Origin: Mycobacterium sp.
Lineage (GTDB): Bacteria > Actinomycetota > Actinomycetes > Mycobacteriales > Mycobacteriaceae
Assembly (NCBI GenBank): GCA_029256565.1
Contig: JAQSXQ010000104.1
Location: 1 to 12,165, forward strand
DNA length: 12,165 nucleotides
Direction: 5' to 3'
Position 1 is the first letter of the stretch. Each line of letters begins with the position of its first letter. The notes beneath the pieces are model-generated. The model did not search any database and was not told where the DNA came from. It saw only the letters and a program-made list of their open reading frames with translations. The translations under genes were made by a program, and so were the position numbers. This document shows, piece by piece, positions 1 to 5,307 of this stretch.

Positions 1-570
1 CTGTTCACCCTCGGCATCGTCGCAGCCAGCCACGTGATCGCTCTTCCGGCAGCGGAATTGGCCAATCTGCGCGTCGACACACTTGGCTGGTGGGCGGCGC
101 CGCTGGGGTTGATTCTCATCAGCATCGGAATCGGCGTCTTGGAGAGTCCGCCGGTGCGACTACTGCCCTGGATCACCGTCGTGTTGAGCTTGGCATTCGC
201 CGCCCAGAGCTACGGACAACACGTCAGTGGTGCCGTGCTCGGCAGTTTCCTGGGCGCTGTCACTGCCAGCCTGGGTTCGTCACTCGTCGAGGCAGTGCGT
301 CCAAACCTCCCGCGGTTGGTGGTCTTTCTGCCGGCATTCTGGCTGCTCGTCCCGGGCAGCCTCGGTCTGCTCTCCACTACTGCCCTGGTCACCAATCCCG
401 TTGGCGCAGGGGCGAACGCCTTGGAGGTGGCGACGGTGGTCTGTGCGATCGCGGCTGGGCTGCTGGTCGGGGAGGCCGTTGCCCGGTCGTTCGGTGGTGC
501 CCTCCGCAGACTGCGGCGTGGCTACTCGTTGCGCGGTCGCGGTCGGCAGGGCCGAAGCCTCCTGCGCTGA
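1..570 (+). CDS. Threonine/serine exporter (ThrE family), 3' part only
   Basis: An open frame without stops enters from the left edge and ends at TGA 568-570, leaving 189 codons of a gene whose start is outside the window. The protein is a chain of hydrophobic helices, for example WWAAPLGLILISIGIGV, then LPWITVVLSLAFAA, LGSFLGAVTASLGSSLV, LVVFLPAFWLLVPGSLGLLS and ALEVATVVCAIAAGLLVGEAV. It closes with a short, Arg-rich cytoplasmic tail (RRLRRGYSLRGRGRQGRSLLR). The LPAFWLLVPGSLGL segment in this spacing is typical of the C-terminal membrane domain of ThrE-like proteins (DUF3815/ThrE_2 type), inner-membrane exporters of threonine and serine. It is convergent with the IclR-type gene, 21 bp away, and shows no functional link to the sugar genes. 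An ATG at 34 exists but lies inside a membrane segment and is not a plausible start. Substrate is inferred from the family only. Confidence 0.75.
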   Translation: MFTLGIVAASHVIALPAAELANLRVDTLGWWAAPLGLILISIGIGVLESPPVRLLPWITVVLSLAFAAQSYGQHVSGAVLGSFLGAVTASLGSSLVEAVRPNLPRLVVFLPAFWLLVPGSLGLLSTTALVTNPVGAGANALEVATVVCAIAAGLLVGEAVARSFGGALRRLRRGYSLRGRGRQGRSLLR

Positions 571-591
571 GACACCAGCACCGACGCTGTA

Positions 592-1287
592 TCAGTAGTC
601 GATGGCCGCGGCGTGGAGCGCGCTCGTGGCCTTGCGAGCGGCCGACTCGCCGAAATGGTCTGGAACGTGCATGGTCAACGCGAGCCGGGTTCCCTTCACG
701 GCGCAGGCGAACTGTCTTCCGATGGCCACCGAGCGCGATTCGTAGACGCGTCGGGGACGGGCTGGCCGCAGAGCGAGGGTGGCCCGCACCTCGTCCTCGC
801 CGAGCCCGAGGTGGTCGGCTGCCGACTGGATCATCTGGGTTGCCTCTGCCAATGGCATCGACGCCAGAATGGCGGCAGCTCCGGCGCAGTCGGCTGCGCT
901 CGCACGCTGACCTGGTCGCGGCGTCAACGGTAGGGGCTGCCTGCCCGGGTGGACGTCGACGAAGATCGCCCGGTCACCGAAGAGTTGAATCAGCGATACC
1001 GTGTGCCCATCGAGTTCTGTTGTAGCGCAGGCCCGAAACACGCGATGCACAACCGCGGCGGGATCAGAGAGGCTGAGCCACCGACCTCCCGCTCGCAAAC
1101 CACTGTTCGCACCTCGCGCGACGAATCCGACGTCCTGCAAGGTGTCCAACAGGTCGGCGATCGAACTCTTGGGCAGCCCGACTCGCGCGCTCAACTCGGC
1201 CGGGGTGTTGGCGGTGCCCGACGAAACGGCGTCGAGGATCTTCGCGCCGCGGTGAACCGCTGGACTGCGTGGCGCGTCTATCCCCAT
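592..1287 (-). CDS. Short IclR-family transcriptional regulator
   Basis: 231 residues. An N-terminal winged helix-turn-helix (about residues 8-60) includes the recognition-helix region ARVGLPKSSIADLLDTLQDVGFV, the usual IclR pattern. A shortened effector-binding region follows (about 80-230), with SLIQLFGDRAIFVDVHPGRQPLPLTPRPGQR matching the beta-rich start of the IclR sensor domain. The family is usually near 250 residues, so the linker and C-terminus are trimmed. It is expected to be a cytoplasmic DNA-binding protein that responds to a small molecule; the ligand is unknown. The ATG at 1285-1287 lies inside the end of the preceding chimeric regulator gene, overlapping it by 10 nt. There is no clear Shine-Dalgarno in front (only a GGA about 10 nt upstream), so translation is probably coupled to that gene. 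No other start fits, because the helix-turn-helix begins at residue 8. Likely targets are the divergent transport operon or its own operon (inference). Confidence 0.85.
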   Translation of the reverse strand: MGIDAPRSPAVHRGAKILDAVSSGTANTPAELSARVGLPKSSIADLLDTLQDVGFVARGANSGLRAGGRWLSLSDPAAVVHRVFRACATTELDGHTVSLIQLFGDRAIFVDVHPGRQPLPLTPRPGQRASAADCAGAAAILASMPLAEATQMIQSAADHLGLGEDEVRATLALRPARPRRVYESRSVAIGRQFACAVKGTRLALTMHVPDHFGESAARKATSALHAAAIDY

Positions 1288-2402
1288 GGCTGATAATCCG
1301 TCGCGTTGTGCGCGTCGATCAGTCGTGGCGCCAGGTAGATGGACGACCGAGGTATCCGCGCACCTCGGTGGAGGGCCGTGCCGATGTCCATTGCCGCTTG
1401 CACCAGGGCTTTCGGATCCTGTGTCGCCGTGGCGACGATCGGCCCGCCACTCCGGATCTCCTCGACTGCGCCCCTTGCGCCGTCGACGCCGACGATGGGC
1501 AGGAAGAGTCCTCTGCTCCGCAGTACTCGTGAAATGCCGATGGCGATCTGGTCGTTGCTCGCGAAGAAGCCGTCGACCTCGGGATGGCTCTCGAGGACTT
1601 CCTCGGCGGCGCGCTGTCCCGAAGGGGCGTTCAGTTCGCCATAGCTGGTGGCGACTACCTCGACACCAGGGTGCCGGGACATGGCGGCGAGGCAGCCGGC
1701 AATGCGGTCCGAATTGGCGGTGATCGGAATCCCACCCACTACGGCGACACGTCCGCGTCCGCCGAGCGCACGTGCCAGTGCACCTCCTGCCAGCGAGCCG
1801 GCCTTCGTGTTGTCGGTCGCCACCACGGCATCGGCTCCGCTGACGGCCGAGCCGATGGCCACCACCGGAATCCGTGCCGCGCGCGCACGGTCACATGCCT
1901 CTTCCAGACCATCGGTCGCAACGGGTTCGATCAGGATCAAATCCATTGCCCGATCCACGAACTCGCAAACCCGGCGCGACTGCTCGAGGGTGTCTTCGCC
2001 GGCGGTGTGGACGTGCAGGCGCGCATCGAGACGGTCAGCCTCGTCGCGCAAGGCACCTATCTCGGCGAGGAAGAAGGTCTCGTCGAGTGGGTAAGTGAAG
2101 CCGATGTCGTGAATCGGCCACGACTGCGCCCTGGCGGTCGAGCCGAATTCGTAGACGCGTGGTCCCAACGCGTACGTGCCGTCCACACCTCGGGCGAGCA
2201 GGTTCTCACCGGTGAGCGCGTGGCAGATCCCCATCACGCTGCTCTTCGGAAAACCGGTGGCCTCTGCGAGTTCGGCGAGCGCCATCGGGCGCTCGGCGTC
2301 GCAGATTCCCTGCAGGATGCTCGCCGCACGCGTCAGCGCCGGAACGCGTCCGCGGGTGACGGGAGGAAGGGCGTGTTCCGCCCCGACCGCAGGGTCGGTC
2401 AT
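1278..2402 (-). CDS. Chimeric regulator: IclR-type HTH fused to a sugar-binding-protein-like sensor domain
   Basis: 374 residues from the ATG at 2402, chosen because AAGGTGA lies 6 nt upstream. Residues about 18-87 are an IclR winged helix-turn-helix (VPALTRAASIL, LAEATGFPKSSVMGICHAL, then YALGPRVYEFG, which closes the IclR wing). The IclR effector domain is absent. Residues about 97-365 instead resemble type-1 periplasmic sugar-binding proteins of the ribose-binding class: IGFTYPLDETFFLAEIGALRDEADRL, then DLILIEPVATDGLEEACDRARAARIPVVAIG, later VDGFFASNDQIAIGISRVL and LPIVGVDGARGAVEEIRSG. There is no signal peptide or membrane helix, so this domain should sense ligand in the cytoplasm, as LacI-family proteins do. 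The gene lies divergent from an ABC operon whose own binding protein is of the same fold class, so the imported sugar or polyol is the obvious candidate inducer. The gene overlaps the next IclR gene by 10 nt. B. subtilis AraR (GntR-type HTH plus LacI-type sensor) is a precedent for such domain swapping. Confidence 0.85.
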   Translation of the reverse strand: MTDPAVGAEHALPPVTRGRVPALTRAASILQGICDAERPMALAELAEATGFPKSSVMGICHALTGENLLARGVDGTYALGPRVYEFGSTARAQSWPIHDIGFTYPLDETFFLAEIGALRDEADRLDARLHVHTAGEDTLEQSRRVCEFVDRAMDLILIEPVATDGLEEACDRARAARIPVVAIGSAVSGADAVVATDNTKAGSLAGGALARALGGRGRVAVVGGIPITANSDRIAGCLAAMSRHPGVEVVATSYGELNAPSGQRAAEEVLESHPEVDGFFASNDQIAIGISRVLRSRGLFLPIVGVDGARGAVEEIRSGGPIVATATQDPKALVQAAMDIGTALHRGARIPRSSIYLAPRLIDAHNATDYQPWG

Positions 2403-2407
2403 TCGAG

Positions 2408-2414
2408 TCACCTT
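2408..2414 (-). promoter_or_regulatory. Ribosome binding site fixing the start of the chimeric regulator
   Basis: Read on the minus strand this is AAGGTGA, ending 5 nt before the ATG at 2400-2402. It supports that start over the ATG 42 codons upstream (2528), whose extra residues are Arg/Gly-rich and unrelated to the IclR fold. Confidence 0.7.
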
Positions 2415-2536
2415 AACCGACGTGCCGAGGCCGACGCCCGCAAACTCGTCGCCGAATCCGCCTCGGTCGCTGCGCATTCGAATACGGGCGTGGTGTAGCG
2501 GAGGACGCCCAACGACCTCTGAGGCCAAGACAGAGA

Positions 2537-2548
2537 CTTGTTGACAAG
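2537..2548. promoter_or_regulatory. Palindrome overlapping the -35 box, possible operator
   Basis: CTTGT-TG-ACAAG has perfect 5-bp arms around a 2-bp centre and includes most of the -35 hexamer TTGACA. A protein bound here would block RNA polymerase, which fits a repressor site. Which regulator binds, if any, is unknown. Confidence 0.35.
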
Positions 2549-2570
2549 GTCACAGCGCCCTGCTTAGTGT
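2541..2570 (+). promoter_or_regulatory. Sigma-A-type promoter of the ABC transporter operon
   Basis: TTGACA (2541-2546, perfect -35) is followed after 18 bp by TAGTGT (2565-2570, matching TAnnnT of the -10; TTAGTG at 17 bp is the alternative). Transcription would start near 2577, giving a leader of about 140 nt before the lipoprotein gene at 2718. It faces away from the two regulators. Confidence 0.55.
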
Positions 2571-2572
2571 GT

Positions 2573-2608
2573 GTTTCATCACTCGGCGGCTGGTTCGACA
2601 TATGAAAC
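2573..2608. repeat. Inverted repeat GTTTCAT/ATGAAAC at the predicted transcription start
   Basis: GTTTCAT (2573-2579) and ATGAAAC (2602-2608) are perfect 7-bp inverted arms separated by 22 bp, with a 29-bp centre-to-centre distance. The left arm covers the predicted start point and the right arm lies in the loop of the leader stem-loop at 2587-2618. It could be a pair of operator half-sites or an RNA loop-tail pairing; both are inference. Confidence 0.35.
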
Positions 2609-2618
2609 GGACCAGCCG
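2587..2618 (+). promoter_or_regulatory. Strong stem-loop near the 5' end of the operon leader RNA
   Basis: CGGCTGGTTCG (2587-2597) pairs with CGGACCAGCCG (2608-2618): 11 consecutive pairs, one of them G-U, closing a 10-nt A-rich loop (ACATATGAAA). It would start about 10 nt after the predicted transcription start. No T-run follows, so it is not a classical terminator. It may be an mRNA-stabilising or regulatory element, or at DNA level a protein-binding site. Confidence 0.5.
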
Positions 2619-2631
2619 GATGCCACTTGTC

Positions 2632-2644
2632 TGGGAACTTCCCA
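2632..2644. promoter_or_regulatory. 13-bp perfect palindrome, candidate IclR-type operator
   Basis: TGGGAA-C-TTCCCA has 6-bp perfect arms around one central base. Its outline (TGG-AA-n-TT-CCA) is close to the box bound by E. coli IclR (TGGAAATNATTTCCA). It lies about 55 bp downstream of the predicted transcription start and 73 bp before the lipoprotein gene, where bound protein could act as a roadblock. Two regulators with IclR-type HTH domains are encoded next door. Confidence 0.45.
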
Positions 2645-2666
2645 CGCAGGTGTGCGTGGTCGGCGT

Positions 2667-2703
2667 CGACATGGTGCTGATCCGCGGTTCGAAGCCCATG
2701 TCG
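2667..2703 (+). promoter_or_regulatory. Second leader stem-loop, ending just before the ribosome binding site
   Basis: CGACATGG (2667-2674) pairs perfectly with CCATGTCG (2696-2703). Beyond one T-T mismatch, two further pairs (2664-2665 with 2705-2706) extend the stem to the edge of the AAGGAG at 2707. The loop is 21 nt and can form GCT/AGC inside. The position suits control of ribosome access, but no function is demonstrated. Confidence 0.4.
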
Positions 2704-2706
2704 TCG

Positions 2707-2712
2707 AAGGAG
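2707..2712 (+). promoter_or_regulatory. Ribosome binding site fixing the lipoprotein start
   Basis: AAGGAG lies 5 nt before GTG 2718-2720 and 8 nt before a second GTG at 2721-2723. It decides against the in-frame ATG at 2571, which would place 49 charged residues ahead of the signal peptide and sits upstream of the predicted transcription start. Confidence 0.75.
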
Positions 2713-2717
2713 ATACC

Positions 2718-3767
2718 GTGGTGACCTCCCAGCGTGTCGTCGGTGCGATCAGCGTGGTTCTCGCCCTCACCATGGTCACGAGCGGCTGTACCAAGAAGGA
2801 TTCGGCCGAGCCCGCACCGTCCGGCGACAGCAGTGCAGCACAGGACTCGGGCGGTGCCGTGAAGGTCGCCTTCGTGCCGAAGCTGCAGGGATCGCCCTAC
2901 TTCGAGGCCATGGACACCGGCGCCAAGCAGGCGGCGACCGAACTCGGCGACGTCGAGTGGCTCTACCAGGGGCCCACGTCGGCCGATGCTGCCGCCCAGG
3001 CGCAGGTCGTCCGTTCCTTCATCCAGCAGAAGGTGGACGTACTGGTCGTCGCGCCGAACGACCCCGATTCGATGGCGCCGTTGATGAAGCAGGCGCAGGA
3101 CGCGGGCATCAAGGTGATGACCGCCGATACCGACGCGCCCAACTCGGTCCGTGAGGCGTTCATCAACCAGGCCACCGCCGAGGGGATCGGCAACACGACT
3201 GCGGAGACGCTCATGAAGGCGATGGGCGGAAAGGGCAAGTGGGCCATCGTCTCCTGTGGAGAGACGGCAGAGAACCTGAACTCCTGGATCGCAGCGGAGA
3301 AGGCCTACGTGTCGGCCAAGTACCCGGAGGCCGAACTCGTCGACGTCGTGTACTCGGGTGAAGATCAGGCCAAGGGAACGCAGATGGCCACCGACCTGAT
3401 GAGCGCCCACCCGGACCTGACAGGTCTGCTGGGTCAGTGCACGACCTCGGCGGTCGGCGTCGCCCAAGCCGTGAAGGACGCAGGCAAGATCGGGCAGGTG
3501 TTCTCCGTCGGGATCGGCACGCCGAAGTCGATGAAGCCCTACCTCGAAGACGGCTCCTCATCGGGGTCGATCCTCTGGAACGTGCAGAACCTGGGGTACC
3601 TCACGGCGTGGGCCGGACAGCAGATCGCGCAGGGCAAGCCGTTCGAGGCCACCAACAAGGTCAGCGATGCGATGCCCGACGTCAAGTGGGACGAGGCGAG
3701 CAAGACGCTGGTCCTCGGTGACCCGCTGTTGATCACCACCGAGAACGTCGACGAGTTCGACTACTGA
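2718..3767 (+). CDS. Sugar/polyol ABC transporter substrate-binding lipoprotein (RhaS/LsrB-like)
   Basis: 349 residues from GTG 2718. A lipoprotein signal peptide (SQRVVGAISVVLALTMVTSGC) ends at Cys24, predicted to carry the lipid anchor on the outer face of the membrane. A Ser/Ala/Pro/Gly-rich linker follows, then a two-lobed type-1 sugar-binding fold (about 48-335). KVAFVPKLQGSPYFEAMDTGAK, KVDVLVVAPNDPDSMAPLMKQAQDAGIKVMTADTD, VGIGTPKSMKPYLEDGSSSGSILWNVQ and the end TTENVDEFDY match the rhamnose/autoinducer-2 binding branch (RhaS, LsrB) better than RbsB. Asp137 and Asp139 in TADTD sit where that branch contacts its ligand. It should deliver substrate to the two permeases encoded downstream. 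The ligand is not readable from sequence; rhamnose, a tetritol or a pentitol are all possible. First gene of the operon, 31 bp ahead of the ATPase. Confidence 0.88.
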   Translation: MVTSQRVVGAISVVLALTMVTSGCTKKDSAEPAPSGDSSAAQDSGGAVKVAFVPKLQGSPYFEAMDTGAKQAATELGDVEWLYQGPTSADAAAQAQVVRSFIQQKVDVLVVAPNDPDSMAPLMKQAQDAGIKVMTADTDAPNSVREAFINQATAEGIGNTTAETLMKAMGGKGKWAIVSCGETAENLNSWIAAEKAYVSAKYPEAELVDVVYSGEDQAKGTQMATDLMSAHPDLTGLLGQCTTSAVGVAQAVKDAGKIGQVFSVGIGTPKSMKPYLEDGSSSGSILWNVQNLGYLTAWAGQQIAQGKPFEATNKVSDAMPDVKWDEASKTLVLGDPLLITTENVDEFDY

Positions 3768-3798
3768 CCACGGGGATCCCTCGTTCAGTGAGGTCGTC

Positions 3799-5307
3799 AT
3801 GTCACAACCGAGGCTGACGCTGCGCGGACTGGTCAAGAGCTACGGTGCGGTCAAGGCCATCCGGCACGCCGACTTCGAAGTCCGGTCCGGCGAGGTGCAC
3901 GCACTGGTGGGGGAGAACGGCGCGGGCAAGTCGACGCTGATCAGGATCATCTCGGGCGCCACGACGCCGGACTCGGGCACGATCACTCATGACGATGTGC
4001 CAGTGACGATTTCGTCCACCGTCGATGCGATCGCGCTGGGCATCGCCACGGTGTACCAGGAACCGCAACTCTTCGCGGAACTGACCGTGGCCGAGAACGT
4101 CTTCATGGGCCGCGAGATCGTCAAGGGCGGCCGCGTCGACTGGGCTGCCCAGAACGAACGGGTCGCCGGCCTGTTGAAGGCTCTCGATCTGCCTGCGAAG
4201 CTGACCACCGCGACTGTCGGTGACCTCCCCGTCGCCACTCAGCAGCAGGTGTCGATCGCCAAGGCGCTGGCGGGTGAGGCCCGGGTGCTCATCCTCGACG
4301 AGCCCTCGGCCATCCTGACCGACGCGGAGATCGACGTCTTGTTCGGGATCATCCGACGCCTTGCCGACGACGGGGTGTCGATCGTCTACATCTCCCATCG
4401 GCTAGACGAGGTCGTCAAGATCGCCGATCGGGTGACGGTCATGCGCGACGGGAGCACCATCGGTACCTACGCGATGACGGACATGACGGTGCGACGGATG
4501 GCCGAACTGATGGTGGGCGAGGCACTCTCGGAACACTCCGGGCCCCGCTCGACCGCACCGGGAGACGTGGTGCTGGAGCTGAAGTCACTGGCCCGGACCG
4601 GATCGTTCCACGACGTGAGTCTCCAGCTGCGAGCCGGCGAGATCCTCGGGCTGTACGGTCTCGTGGGCTCCGGTGTGGCGGAGATAGCCGAGTGCATCCA
4701 TGGGCTGGCGAAGACCAGCGGTGGCGAGATCGTCGTCGAGGGCCGCGCGGTCGCTCCGCGATCTCCGCGCGAGGCCGCCGACGCGGGAATCGCGCTACTG
4801 CCCGCCAACCGCAAGACCGAAGGGATGTTCTCCTTCCAGTCCATCGCCTTCAACGTGTCGATCGGCCACCTCCGCCGGTTGTCGCTCGGCAGGGCCTTCG
4901 TCGACCGACGCAAGGAACGCACGGTGGTCAGGGACCTGATGAAGCGGTTGGCGGTGCGCGCGACCGACGAGAACCAGTCGGTCGGAAACCTATCCGGAGG
5001 AAATGCGCAAAAGGTGATGCTTGCAAGGCAACTCGTCGAACGGCCGACGCTCCTGCTGCTGGCCGAACCCACGCAGGGCGTAGACATCGGGGCCAAGGAG
5101 GAGATCCACCGGATCATCGCCGACCTCGCCGACAACGGCACGGCCGTGCTGGTCGCCACCTCCGACCTGCAGGAGGCGCAACGCATCACCGATCGGCTGC
5201 TCGTCGTCCGGGCGGGCACCATCGCCGCCGAGTTCGGACCCGACGCCCGACAGGCCGACATCTTGGCCGCGGCGGCCGGTGACCGCGAGGGATCGGCGAC
5301 CACATGA
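3799..5307 (+). CDS. Sugar ABC transporter ATPase with two ATP-binding domains (RbsA/MglA/RhaT type)
   Basis: 502 residues, the usual size for the double-domain sugar ATPases that energise RbsC-type permeases from the cytoplasmic side. Domain 1 has Walker A GENGAGKST (38-46), Q-loop Gln87, a non-canonical signature (LPVATQQQVSIAKAL, from 143), Walker B VLILDEP (163-169) and His200. Domain 2 has a degenerate Walker A without Lys (GLVGSGVAE, 287-295), a good signature LSGGNAQ (398-404) and Walker B LLLLAEPTQG (418-427), in which the usual Asp is Ala422. Domain 1 Walker A with domain 2 signature makes one competent ATP site; the other composite site is degenerate, as is common in this family. 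A GAGG lies a few bases before the ATG. The gene ends ATGA, overlapping the first permease by 4 nt. Confidence 0.92.
   Translation: MSQPRLTLRGLVKSYGAVKAIRHADFEVRSGEVHALVGENGAGKSTLIRIISGATTPDSGTITHDDVPVTISSTVDAIALGIATVYQEPQLFAELTVAENVFMGREIVKGGRVDWAAQNERVAGLLKALDLPAKLTTATVGDLPVATQQQVSIAKALAGEARVLILDEPSAILTDAEIDVLFGIIRRLADDGVSIVYISHRLDEVVKIADRVTVMRDGSTIGTYAMTDMTVRRMAELMVGEALSEHSGPRSTAPGDVVLELKSLARTGSFHDVSLQLRAGEILGLYGLVGSGVAEIAECIHGLAKTSGGEIVVEGRAVAPRSPREAADAGIALLPANRKTEGMFSFQSIAFNVSIGHLRRLSLGRAFVDRRKERTVVRDLMKRLAVRATDENQSVGNLSGGNAQKVMLARQLVERPTLLLLAEPTQGVDIGAKEEIHRIIADLADNGTAVLVATSDLQEAQRITDRLLVVRAGTIAAEFGPDARQADILAAAAGDREGSATT

Larger units (their letters stand above)
2403..2717. other. Divergent regulatory region between regulators and ABC operon
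   Basis: This 315-bp stretch has no convincing gene. Its right half contains a near-consensus promoter for the plus strand (2541-2570), three palindromes or inverted repeats and two stem-loops that would lie in the mRNA leader (listed separately). The left half (2403-2536) has a short palindrome ATTCGAAT at 2476-2483 but no clear promoter for the minus-strand regulators; weak -10-like hexamers there were not convincing. Confidence 0.6.

Noticed and set aside
568..602. Terminator between the convergent exporter and IclR genes (CAGC...GCTG in the gap)
   Set aside because: Only a 4-bp stem with a 6-nt loop, indistinguishable from chance in GC-rich DNA.
90..1025. A 311-codon plus-strand open frame crossing from the exporter gene into the IclR gene
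   Set aside because: Arg-rich with no family resemblance, and it overlaps two supported genes in the wrong frame.
2571..2717. N-terminal extension of the binding protein to an ATG at 2571
   Set aside because: It would put 49 residues before a lipoprotein signal peptide, and the ATG sits at or before the predicted transcription start. GTG 2718 has AAGGAG in front.
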